In this document: in pieces, positions 9,087 to 17,056 of the stretch
Layout: each line of letters begins with the position of its first letter
How positions within the stretch are numbered: position 1 is the first letter of the stretch
NCBI GenBank assembly: GCA_019428905.1
Contig: JAHYJN010000010.1
Location: 1-64,000 of the forward strand
DNA: 64,000 bases
Direction: 5' to 3'
From: Candidatus Brevefilum sp.
Lineage (GTDB): Bacteria > Chloroflexota > Anaerolineae > Anaerolineales > Anaerolineaceae
The notes under the pieces: model-generated
Databases searched by the model: none
The model's input: only the letters and a program-made list of their open reading frames with translations
What the model was told of the DNA's origin: nothing
Translations under genes and position numbers: made by a program

Positions 9087-9275
9087 GTTTTCTAATGTCA
9101 TAAGGATAGGTATTATCAGAAAGAACGATCTTTTGCATTATTGCAAAATTATGATGTCTGTAGAGAGTAATTCTTCATCCCGATCATCGTCTCATCATGA
9201 TCTACCCGGAAAGAGGATTTATCAAAACGAATTAGTGAAAAAACATGAAGACAAATGACAATCTTGGATTGAGCT

Positions 9276-10742
9276 ATGAAACACACACACAATTATTTAG
9301 CAATCGATTTAGGGGCTGAAAGCGGACGGTCCATCGTCGGTTCGATCGGTGATGATCGCCTGGTGATTGAAGAGACCCACCGCTTCCCCAACCATGCCGT
9401 AACTTTGCCAGACGGCTTGTATTGGGACATTTTGCGCTTGTGGTCGGATATTAAAGCCGGCATCGGGATCTCTTCACAGAAATTTTCAAACAAGATCAGC
9501 AGCATTGCCCTGGATACCTGGGGCGTTGATTTTGCGCTGCTGGGTCAACAGGACTTATTATTAGCCAATCCCACGCATTACCGCGATCTGCGCACCGATG
9601 GGATGCTTGAAGAAGCATTCAAACGAATTCCCAGGCAAACGATTTACGAATCCACCGGGATTCAATTTATGCAGATCAATACGCTTTACCAGTTATTATC
9701 GATGGTGCTCTCAAAGTCGCCGATTCTTCAAATGGCCGAACATTTTCTCACCATCCCTGACCTGTTCAATTTCTGGCTGTGCGGGTCAAAACAAAATGAA
9801 TTCACGATTGCTACAACCACGCAATGTTTGAATCCCCTCACCGGAGATTGGGCATACGACCTGCTTGAACAATTGGGGATTCCCACACATGTTTTCTCGG
9901 AAATCATTCGACCTGGGGCAGCTTTAGGTACCCTGCGGGCGCCCCTGGCAGAGGAAACCAACCTGGGCCGGATTCCAATCGTCGCCGGCGCCTGTCATGA
10001 CACGGGCAGTGCGGTGGTGGCGATCCCGGCTGAGAATGATAAATTTGCCTGGATCAGCTCTGGGACCTGGTCAATCATGGGGGTTATCTCACCTGAGCCT
10101 GTAATCAATGCAGACAGCCTGGCGTGTAATTTCACCAATGAAGGTGCTGTGTTTGATTCCTGGCGCTTATCTAAGAACATCATTGGCTTATGGCTGGTGC
10201 AAGAATGCAAACGGGAATGGGGTGTTTCGTACGATGAAATCACCCAAATGGCAATAGATGCACAGGCCTTCAAAGCGGTGATTGATGTCGATGATGAACT
10301 CTTCTTGCATCATGGCGATATGCCGGAAAAAATCAGGCGCTATTGTGCCGAAACACACCAGGCTGTCCCTGAAACTCGGGGCGAAATTGTGCGGGTCGCC
10401 TTAGAAAGCCTGGCGCTCAAATATCGGCTTGTGCTGGAACAGCTTGAGAGCCTGATTGGTGAGAGGCTGGAGGTCATCCATATCATCGGCGGCGGGACTA
10501 AAAATAAACTGCTCAACCAGTTAGCTGCGGATGCAACGGGTCGCACCATCATCACCGGTCCAGTCGAAGCAACGGCCATTGGTAATGTGGTCATGCAAGC
10601 CATTGCCCTAGGCCACCTGGATACATTGGATGATGCGCGTGCGTTGATCCGCAGATCTTTTGAGGTATCTCATTATTATCCCCAACCCGATGCGCGTTGG
10701 GATGATGCTTATGCACAGTTATTGGAGGGCAGCAAAAAGTGA
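9276..10742 (+). CDS. rhaB: Rhamnulokinase
   Basis: Phosphorylates L-rhamnulose to L-rhamnulose 1-phosphate with ATP in the cytoplasm. The 488 residues fit the FGGY kinase family. The N-terminal phosphate loop is AIDLGAESGRSIVG, followed by DTWGVDFALL. The second actin-like half contains SSGTWSIMG and the HIIGGGTKNKLLNQLAADATGR nucleotide-binding region. The stop overlaps the rhaD start by four bases. The 189 bases before it hold only a doubtful 64-residue ORF and a TTTTGCA/TGCAAAA palindrome (9131-9148). GC content rises here relative to the genes upstream. Confidence 0.93.
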   Translation: MKHTHNYLAIDLGAESGRSIVGSIGDDRLVIEETHRFPNHAVTLPDGLYWDILRLWSDIKAGIGISSQKFSNKISSIALDTWGVDFALLGQQDLLLANPTHYRDLRTDGMLEEAFKRIPRQTIYESTGIQFMQINTLYQLLSMVLSKSPILQMAEHFLTIPDLFNFWLCGSKQNEFTIATTTQCLNPLTGDWAYDLLEQLGIPTHVFSEIIRPGAALGTLRAPLAEETNLGRIPIVAGACHDTGSAVVAIPAENDKFAWISSGTWSIMGVISPEPVINADSLACNFTNEGAVFDSWRLSKNIIGLWLVQECKREWGVSYDEITQMAIDAQAFKAVIDVDDELFLHHGDMPEKIRRYCAETHQAVPETRGEIVRVALESLALKYRLVLEQLESLIGERLEVIHIIGGGTKNKLLNQLAADATGRTIITGPVEATAIGNVVMQAIALGHLDTLDDARALIRRSFEVSHYYPQPDARWDDAYAQLLEGSKK

Positions 10743-11560
10743 TTACAGAACCCTATCCTGAACTTAATGACCTGTTGATGATGATGGGTGAAGCCGGGCA
10801 GCACCTGGCCGAAATGGAAGCTAGTGAAGGCGCTGCGGGAAACATCTCGGTTTGTTTACGCTGGAAAATTGAGTTACGTTCTCGCTTCCCTGTTGTCGAA
10901 ACAATCGAATTACCGCAGCCGGTCCCCGAGCTGGCCGGTGCCACGCTTTTGGTCAGCGGCTCCGGACGGCGGCTGCGTGAAATTATCGTTGATCCAACCG
11001 TCAACATCGCTTGTATTGTGATCGATGAAGGCGGTCTAACCGGGAAGCAGTACACTTCTTACATGCGCCGGTTTGACCAGGTGACCAGCGAGTTTAACTC
11101 ACACCTGGCCGTGCATTATGACCAGATGGTTTCCACCGGCACCAATTTCCATGCCGTGGTGCATGCCCAACCCCTGCACCTGACCTTTCTGAGCCATATC
11201 CCTGCTTATCAGGATCAGGGCTATCTGAATACCCACCTTTTGCGCTGGCAGCCCGAAACCATCCTGAACCTGCCGGAGGGGATTGGCTTTATCCCCTTTG
11301 AAATCCCCGGTTCACCGGCCTTGATGTCGGCCAATGAGGCCTGTTTGCAGCAATACCGCGTGGTGCTGTGGGCCAAGCATGGCGTGATGGCCCGGTCGGA
11401 TGTTTCCATCAAGCGAGCGGCAGACCGGGTGGAATATGCTGAAACCGCAGCGAAATATGAGTATTTGAACCTTACAACCGGTGAACTTGGTGCCGGCCTG
11501 AGTCCGACCGAGATCAAATCGATTTGTGATCGATTTGGTGTCAAGCAAAATATTTTCTAA
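10739..11560 (+). CDS. rhaD: Rhamnulose-1-phosphate aldolase
   Basis: Cleaves rhamnulose 1-phosphate to dihydroxyacetone phosphate and L-lactaldehyde. The 273 residues match E. coli-type RhaD. Zinc-ligand histidines are visible in [12 protein letters not shown] and in [11 protein letters not shown], and [11 protein letters not shown] supplies the region of the catalytic glutamate. The N-terminal [14 protein letters not shown] is the class II aldolase phosphate-binding region. The GTG start overlaps the rhaB stop (GTGA), which implies translational coupling. Confidence 0.92.
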   Translation: MITEPYPELNDLLMMMGEAGQHLAEMEASEGAAGNISVCLRWKIELRSRFPVVETIELPQPVPELAGATLLVSGSGRRLREIIVDPTVNIACIVIDEGGLTGKQYTSYMRRFDQVTSEFNSHLAVHYDQMVSTGTNFHAVVHAQPLHLTFLSHIPAYQDQGYLNTHLLRWQPETILNLPEGIGFIPFEIPGSPALMSANEACLQQYRVVLWAKHGVMARSDVSIKRAADRVEYAETAAKYEYLNLTTGELGAGLSPTEIKSICDRFGVKQNIF

Positions 11561-11571
11561 AGGAATTTAAG

Positions 11572-12843
11572 ATGATGATTTCTGAAAAGGCCATCAAAGC
11601 TCAATACGAATATGCCCGGGAAAGCTATGCCGCCCTGGGTGTCGACACCGAGGCAGCCCTGAGCACATTGGCGAATATACCGATCAGCATCCATTGCTGG
11701 CAGGGCGATGATGTGGGCGGTTTTGAGGATACGGGGAGTGCGTTAGGGGGTGGACTGGCGACAACGGGTAATTATCCGGGCAAAGCTCGGACTGGTGACG
11801 AATTACGTCAGGATCTCGACCTGGCCTATGGTTTGATCCCTGGCAAACACCGGTTGAACCTGCATGCGATGTATGCCGAAACGGGTGGCAAGCCTGTGCC
11901 CCGTAACGAAATCGGTCCCGAGCATTTCTCGAACTGGGTAGCCTGGGCGAAGGAAAATGATCATGGGTTGGATTTTAACCCGTCGTTGTTTTCGCATCCC
12001 TTAGCCGAAAGCGGCTTTACCCTCTCGAGCCATGATCAAAGCATTCGAGAATTCTGGATCCAACACTGTATCGCCTGCCGGAAGATCGGCGAATATTTTG
12101 GAAAAACTTTGGGCAACCCATGTGTGACCAATATCTGGATCCCTGATGGCTATAAAGACATCCCGGTGGATCGTTTATCACCACGAGAACGATTGATCGA
12201 TTCCCTTGATGCGATACTGGCGGTTGATATCGATCCCCGTTATAACCTTGATGCTGTTGAATCGAAGCTGTTTGGTATTGGGTCAGAGAGTTATGTCACC
12301 GGGTCGCATGAGTTTTATATGGGATATGCGATCACACGCGGCTTGTTATTGTGTCTGGATGCGGGGCATTTTCATCCGACAGAGACGATTGCTGACAAGA
12401 TTTCTTCTCTGCTGCTGTACCTGGATGAGTTGCTGTTGCATGTCAGCCGGGGTGTCCGCTGGGACAGCGACCATGTTGTGATTTACAACGATGACCTGAT
12501 GGCGATTGCCCAGGAAATTGTGCGCAACCAGGCTTTGAACCGGGTCCATATCGGGTTGGATTATTTTGATGCTTCTATCAACCGTATCGCGGCCTGGACG
12601 ATTGGCACGCGATCTATGCTGCAAGCCCTGCTGTTTGCTTTACTTGAACCGATTGACCAGTTGCGTGCTTATGAGATGGCAGGTGACTTCACCCAGCGCC
12701 TGGCAACCTTTGAACACTTAAAAGGGATGCCGTGGCAGGCGGTTTGGGATTATTACTGCCTCTCGCAGGGTGTGCCGGTTGGTATGGATTACATGCCGAT
12801 TATAAAAGCGTATGAGCGTGCTGAACTCAGCCAACGTGAGTAA
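11572..12843 (+). CDS. rhaA: L-rhamnose isomerase
   Basis: Converts L-rhamnose to L-rhamnulose, the first catabolic step, using Mn or another divalent metal. The 423 residues are close to E. coli RhaA. Diagnostic segments include [47 protein letters not shown] and the metal-site region [12 protein letters not shown]. An AAAGGAATTTAAG ribosome site stands before the ATGATG start. It follows rhaD by 11 bases, giving the kinase-aldolase-isomerase order in one transcript. Confidence 0.95.
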   Translation: MMISEKAIKAQYEYARESYAALGVDTEAALSTLANIPISIHCWQGDDVGGFEDTGSALGGGLATTGNYPGKARTGDELRQDLDLAYGLIPGKHRLNLHAMYAETGGKPVPRNEIGPEHFSNWVAWAKENDHGLDFNPSLFSHPLAESGFTLSSHDQSIREFWIQHCIACRKIGEYFGKTLGNPCVTNIWIPDGYKDIPVDRLSPRERLIDSLDAILAVDIDPRYNLDAVESKLFGIGSESYVTGSHEFYMGYAITRGLLLCLDAGHFHPTETIADKISSLLLYLDELLLHVSRGVRWDSDHVVIYNDDLMAIAQEIVRNQALNRVHIGLDYFDASINRIAAWTIGTRSMLQALLFALLEPIDQLRAYEMAGDFTQRLATFEHLKGMPWQAVWDYYCLSQGVPVGMDYMPIIKAYERAELSQRE

Positions 12844-12869
12844 CTAGACAATCTAAAGGAATTAACCGT

Positions 12870-13631
12870 ATGTCAGATAATATTCTCAATGAACTGCTGA
12901 CCATGTCCCAAAATTTGGGTGATCCAACCAAGGATTACGCGATCCTGGGAGAAGGCAACACCTCGGCCCGGATCGATGAAGAGACGTTTTTCATCAAAGC
13001 CAGCGGCACCGCCTTAGCCACACTTCAATCGAAAGATGTCGTCCAGGTTTATTTTGAGCGGGTGATGGATTTACTGGCCAGGGAGTCATTGAGCGATGCA
13101 GAGATTTCAGCGGGGTTGAAATCTGCAAAAGTTGACGCAGAAATCGAGACCATGCCCTCTGTGGAAACCTTTTTGCATGGAGTTCTGTACCAGCTTTCCG
13201 GGATTAATTTTATCGGTCACACCCATCCGACCGCAATCAATGCCATCCTATGTTCTCAGTCTGCGGCTGAAGCTTACTCGGGTGCGCTGTTTCCTGACCA
13301 AATTGTTTATTGCGGCCCTGCACCGGTGTTTATCCCCTATACCGACCCGGGGTTGCCCCTAGCACGGGCTGTGTGGGAAGCGACCCGCAGTTATTGCGAT
13401 GCTTGGGGTGAGACGCCGAAAACGATCATGATGCAAAACCATGGCTTTATCGCGTTGGGCCAGTCTGCGAAGGAAGTTGAAAACATCACCCAGATGAGTG
13501 TCAAAGCTGCCCGGGTGATCGCCGGCACCTATGCTATGGGCGGACCCCATTTCTTTACACCAGACATCCTTAACCGCATCTACACCCGCCCAGATGAACA
13601 CTATCGCCAGAAGTTGTGGAAAGCGCGTTGA
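12870..13631 (+). CDS. Class II aldolase/adducin family protein
   Basis: 253 residues of the zinc-dependent class II aldolase fold. GEGNTSARI is the phosphate-binding loop, FIGHTHPTAINA holds the paired metal histidines, and MMQNHGFIALG the third. It resembles the aldolase half of bifunctional rhamnulose-phosphate aldolase/dehydrogenase (RhaE) proteins more than RhaD, but no dehydrogenase domain is attached. It comes 26 bases after rhaA with an AAAGGAA ribosome site, as the last gene of the operon. It may cleave a second sugar phosphate supplied by the isomerase-like protein at 7653. The substrate is not proven. Confidence 0.8.
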   Translation: MSDNILNELLTMSQNLGDPTKDYAILGEGNTSARIDEETFFIKASGTALATLQSKDVVQVYFERVMDLLARESLSDAEISAGLKSAKVDAEIETMPSVETFLHGVLYQLSGINFIGHTHPTAINAILCSQSAAEAYSGALFPDQIVYCGPAPVFIPYTDPGLPLARAVWEATRSYCDAWGETPKTIMMQNHGFIALGQSAKEVENITQMSVKAARVIAGTYAMGGPHFFTPDILNRIYTRPDEHYRQKLWKAR

Positions 13632-13693
13632 TCGGTGAATGTGATTTTGCTCGGATTTGGTTCTTTTCAGGGTAAATTCTATAAGCAGATCAT

Positions 13694-14455
13694 TTAGGGG
13701 ACTTTTCCCAGCGCATAAAAGGTGGGGATAAACAGGATTCGCTGACCGGCTTGATAGGCCTGCTGGTCAATTTCCTCATATTCTACAAGCTCTGCAGGGC
13801 TAATCTGGCCGGCCAGGTCTGCTTGGAGCATCAGCCATTCGGTTGCATCCCACATAGGAAGGGCGTCCCATTGGGCGGACAGGATACCTACTTCAATTTC
13901 CGCCAGCCCGGTTTGATGAAAAAGCGATCTGAGTTTTCTGCCCATGCGAATATCCACGCCTTGATCTTGTAAAGCTTGGGTCTGACGTTTACCCAGGGTG
14001 TCCAAGGGTGGTGGGTAATCGATTCGGGCTTGATGATCAGGTTCCGCCAGGGCAATCACCCAGCCGCCAGGCCGGGTCACACGACACATTTCGTATAGAA
14101 TTTCCTCAGGGCTTGGTACCCACATCAAGAGGTAATGACAGAATGTGAAGCCAAAACTATCGGGTGCAAATGGCATGTGATGCCCATCAGCTTGGGCATA
14201 ATCAAAGTCTGGGAAAAACGATTGGGCAAAAGACAGGCTGGGGTAATCAAGGTCCACGCCCGAAAAATAAAAATTACCTTCGAGTGAGAGGGCATTCAAC
14301 ACCGCACCCGTTCCTGAGCCAACTTCTAGGATACGTTCACCTGGGACAGGGTTGGTTTTTTTAAGAATATACTGACGGATGTGCTGTGTCCACTCTGCCT
14401 GAGCGGTATAACGGTGGTGCCATGCCTGGCGGCTGAGGCCTCTGAAATCCTGCAT
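13694..14455 (-). CDS. Class I SAM-dependent methyltransferase, last gene of the radical SAM operon
   Basis: 253 residues. The SAM-binding motif I is ILEVGSGTGAVLNAL (about residue 40), with FSGVDLDYPSL as motif II and YAQADGHHMPFAPDSF as the Asp-containing loop. This is the Methyltransf_11-like fold. The N-terminus begins DFRGLSRQAWHHR. The substrate cannot be read from sequence. It lies 5 bases after the pseudo-radical-SAM gene on the same strand, so it belongs to the five-gene unit at 13694-19180. It could methylate the same target as the radical SAM enzyme or act on a small molecule. Confidence 0.8.
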   Translation of the reverse strand: MQDFRGLSRQAWHHRYTAQAEWTQHIRQYILKKTNPVPGERILEVGSGTGAVLNALSLEGNFYFSGVDLDYPSLSFAQSFFPDFDYAQADGHHMPFAPDSFGFTFCHYLLMWVPSPEEILYEMCRVTRPGGWVIALAEPDHQARIDYPPPLDTLGKRQTQALQDQGVDIRMGRKLRSLFHQTGLAEIEVGILSAQWDALPMWDATEWLMLQADLAGQISPAELVEYEEIDQQAYQAGQRILFIPTFYALGKVP

Positions 14456-14460
14456 GTTTC

Positions 14461-15618
14461 TTAGTGGTTTTCCCAGATTTTTTCCCAGGGATCTCTTAGC
14501 ATGTTCCCCAGGATCCGGTCGTACATGCCCTGGGCGGGCAGGACATCGCCATCTGGCTCAATGTATAACCAGGCTTTGCCAGCGCCTTCAGGTACATCCT
14601 GTTGGGGGTCTTTTTCCAGTTCGAGTGAAACGGGGTTGTTCTGTGAATAAGGCACCGGCATATCCCACACCAGGTCGAGTTGTAAAACAGCAGCAAAATC
14701 GCGCAGATCCTGTAATTCCTTGGTTAGGTCACGATTCGCTTCGCTTAAGGAAATCGCCTGGGCACCCATATCTGCCATGCGTTGCAGGTGTGGATGGAGG
14801 TCTTCGCCTTTCCTGAGCGTCAGGTGAACGGTTGTGTGCAGATCTTCGGCTAAAACCTTCTCAAGGATTTCCCACTCCATCGGGTTTTCAGGATCGAAAA
14901 CGATCATCAAGTGATCGAGACCGTTCATGAGAAGTTTGCTGCGATAGGCATCGTCGTTGATTTTCAATCCGTCTGTTAGGAGACCGGTGACCAGACCTAA
15001 CTCTTCTGCTTTCAAGATCAGGTCAGGGAGATCTTCGCGCAGGGTCGGCTCACCACCGGTGAAGAGCAGATGGGGAATACCGTGGTCAAACGCCTTTTGA
15101 AAAATGTTGAACCATTCTTCGGTGGTCAGCTCGCGATCCACTCGATCCAATGGGGCGTGTTCGCGATGGCTCTCATCGGAGACCTGGTAGGTGATAGCGC
15201 AGTCCAGCCGGTAAGGTGCGGAGATGTCCGCAGTATACGGCTCCTGGCGTTCAATATCGAGATAGGTGACCGGGTCCAGGTCTGGCGTTGCGATCAGTGT
15301 TAGGATTCGATCCAGAAAGCCTTCAAAATCCTGGCGGATATGCTCACGATCAATCTTGTACCTTTTTGCCACCTCACTGATAACAGTATCGGTATCAGTA
15401 TGTTTGACCAGGTGGTAGGCATATTCAACAGCAGTCTGATTCAGGTGCAGCACAGTGGCGGCGTTGATCACAAGCAGCCCGGTGCCGTCTTTCTCAATCC
15501 GCAGGTGCAGGCGGTGCTGTTCTTCAGCTTCTGGCGGGGTCTGGTAGGTGTACATACCGGCCGGCAGGGGTTCTTGTTGTTTGAATAAATCCTTGATTGA
15601 TTCGATCAGATTGGGCAT
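14461..15618 (-). CDS. Pseudo-radical-SAM protein with PqqD-like domain; all cluster cysteines lost
   Basis: About 385 residues from ATG 15618, chosen over the GTG at 15633 because GGAG sits 5 bases before it. It aligns along its length with the neighbouring radical SAM protein. A PqqD-like peptide-binding domain comes first (HLRIEKDGTGLLVINAATVL), then the radical SAM barrel (HLLFTGGEPTLREDLPDLI). Where the paralogue has CNNDCQHC this protein reads ITYQVSDESHREHAP, with no cysteine. The SPASM start is also cysteine-free (LYIEPDGDVLPAQGMYD) and the protein stops at DPWEKIWENH, before the final SPASM cysteines. It therefore cannot bind the usual clusters. A substrate-binding or scaffolding partner role is inferred. 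Confidence 0.85.
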   Translation of the reverse strand: MPNLIESIKDLFKQQEPLPAGMYTYQTPPEAEEQHRLHLRIEKDGTGLLVINAATVLHLNQTAVEYAYHLVKHTDTDTVISEVAKRYKIDREHIRQDFEGFLDRILTLIATPDLDPVTYLDIERQEPYTADISAPYRLDCAITYQVSDESHREHAPLDRVDRELTTEEWFNIFQKAFDHGIPHLLFTGGEPTLREDLPDLILKAEELGLVTGLLTDGLKINDDAYRSKLLMNGLDHLMIVFDPENPMEWEILEKVLAEDLHTTVHLTLRKGEDLHPHLQRMADMGAQAISLSEANRDLTKELQDLRDFAAVLQLDLVWDMPVPYSQNNPVSLELEKDPQQDVPEGAGKAWLYIEPDGDVLPAQGMYDRILGNMLRDPWEKIWENH

Positions 15619-15635
15619 GCTAACTCCATTCACAT

Positions 15636-17006
15636 CTAAAAAACAGGGTTATGGATGGGCTGGATGGTTTGGTGCTGCCGTGCTAACGGGCAACCACCGC
15701 CGCATTCCTGAAGATAATCACACGTCCGGCATCCCTCAGGGACATCTTTGCGCAGACGGAGGGATAACGCCAGGGGATGTTCCCAGATATCCTGCCAGGG
15801 GTTCTCAAGCAGGTTTCCAAGGGATTGATAAAAAGATTGGCAGGGGATTACATCGCCGTTGGGTTCGACGCACATATTATACAGGGCTGCGGTGCAGCCC
15901 TTGACACCCAGATCAAGCTGCAGCGGGTTGAAATGACAGTATTGAGTCGGTGTATACCAGATCAGCCGCTGTTGATGCTTTTGTGTAATTTCACGGGCAC
16001 TCTCTAATAAGGCTGGAAGATCCGTTTCACGCAATCCCGTGTTGACATTTTCCCCTTTGCCGGCATAGATCAAGGCGTTCAACCCAACTGTTGGGACGCC
16101 TAACTCGGCCAGGAATTCGAGCGTACCCTTGATCGACGGGCTGTTATGGGTCAATAGGGTGGTATTGGTCATCATGTACAGCCGGGTTTTGAGGACGTTT
16201 TGAATACCCCTGACCGTTTGTGACCAAGCGCCGTGAGCGGCAACCATTTGATTGTGGATGTCCGGATTATGGGATTCGATGGTGATTTGGACGTGGTCTA
16301 AACCCGCATCAACCAGCGCGGCGAGATAGGCATCATCTGCGAGCTTGCGCCCGTTGGTGTTGAGACCGGTGATCAAACCCTTGCCTTCTGCATAGGCGAT
16401 CAATTCTGGTAATCCATGGTATAAAGTGGGCTCACCACCAGTGAAAACCACGTGGGGAATCCCCAGGTCCCAGATTTTGTCGATGATCTTCTTCCAATGA
16501 TCCGTACCCATCTCTGGGAAATTGCGCGAGCGAGCATTGTAGCAGTGCTGACAGTCATTATTACAGCGATAGGTAATGGCCAAGTCCATCCGGTAGGGAG
16601 CGCTTGGTTTGGTGCTGAAGGGAGCGGTCGTTTCCAGGTTTAACTCGCATACCGGGCAAGCGCCATTCGGAGAGATCAGGTCTTCAATCTGTGAAGTGAA
16701 TTCGAGGAAATCACGTTCTGCCGCTGCTGCAGAAACGTTGAATTGTTTATGCAGCAACCGGGCTGCGGCTTCCGGTGTGTGACCCTCTAAGTGAAGGTAC
16801 GCCATGGTGGTTCCGGATGGGTTGAGGTGAACGACGCGGTTGGCGTTGGCGATCAACAACCCGCTGCGATCCTCATCAATCCTGAGGTGCAGGCGCGTTT
16901 TGTGACCCTGATCTTCACGCAGGTAATGAAACAGACCCGGCTCGGGAAGGTTGTCGTGTTTAATCAACTTCGCCAACTTACCCAAAAATGAATTGGTTTC
17001 GTTCAT
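15636..17006 (-). CDS. Radical SAM/SPASM protein with N-terminal PqqD-like (RRE) domain
   Basis: 456 residues. Residues 35-110 resemble PqqD, the peptide-recognition domain of RiPP enzymes (HLRIDEDRSGLLIANANRVV, then LHKQFNVSAAAAERDFLEF). A CPVC pair follows at about 117-120. The radical SAM CX3CX2C is RCNNDCQHCYN (Cys148, 152, 155), and GGEPT is the SAM-binding segment. The C-terminal SPASM domain has GCTAALYNMCVEPNGDVIPC and GCRTCDYLQECGGGC for auxiliary iron-sulfur clusters. This architecture modifies peptides, for example by thioether or C-C crosslinking. It lies 50 bases downstream of the Cys-Ala-tailed protein, its likely substrate. Confidence 0.9.
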   Translation of the reverse strand: MNETNSFLGKLAKLIKHDNLPEPGLFHYLREDQGHKTRLHLRIDEDRSGLLIANANRVVHLNPSGTTMAYLHLEGHTPEAAARLLHKQFNVSAAAAERDFLEFTSQIEDLISPNGACPVCELNLETTAPFSTKPSAPYRMDLAITYRCNNDCQHCYNARSRNFPEMGTDHWKKIIDKIWDLGIPHVVFTGGEPTLYHGLPELIAYAEGKGLITGLNTNGRKLADDAYLAALVDAGLDHVQITIESHNPDIHNQMVAAHGAWSQTVRGIQNVLKTRLYMMTNTTLLTHNSPSIKGTLEFLAELGVPTVGLNALIYAGKGENVNTGLRETDLPALLESAREITQKHQQRLIWYTPTQYCHFNPLQLDLGVKGCTAALYNMCVEPNGDVIPCQSFYQSLGNLLENPWQDIWEHPLALSLRLRKDVPEGCRTCDYLQECGGGCPLARQHQTIQPIHNPVF

Positions 17007-17056
17007 TTTATTTAGCAGTGACTATCCAAAGCATATTTTATTGAAATACGCAGGCA

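Noticed and set aside
9064-9258. 64-residue ORF between the isomerase-like gene and rhaB
   Set aside because: It overlaps the end of the upstream gene, has no ribosome site and has low-complexity Ser-rich content.
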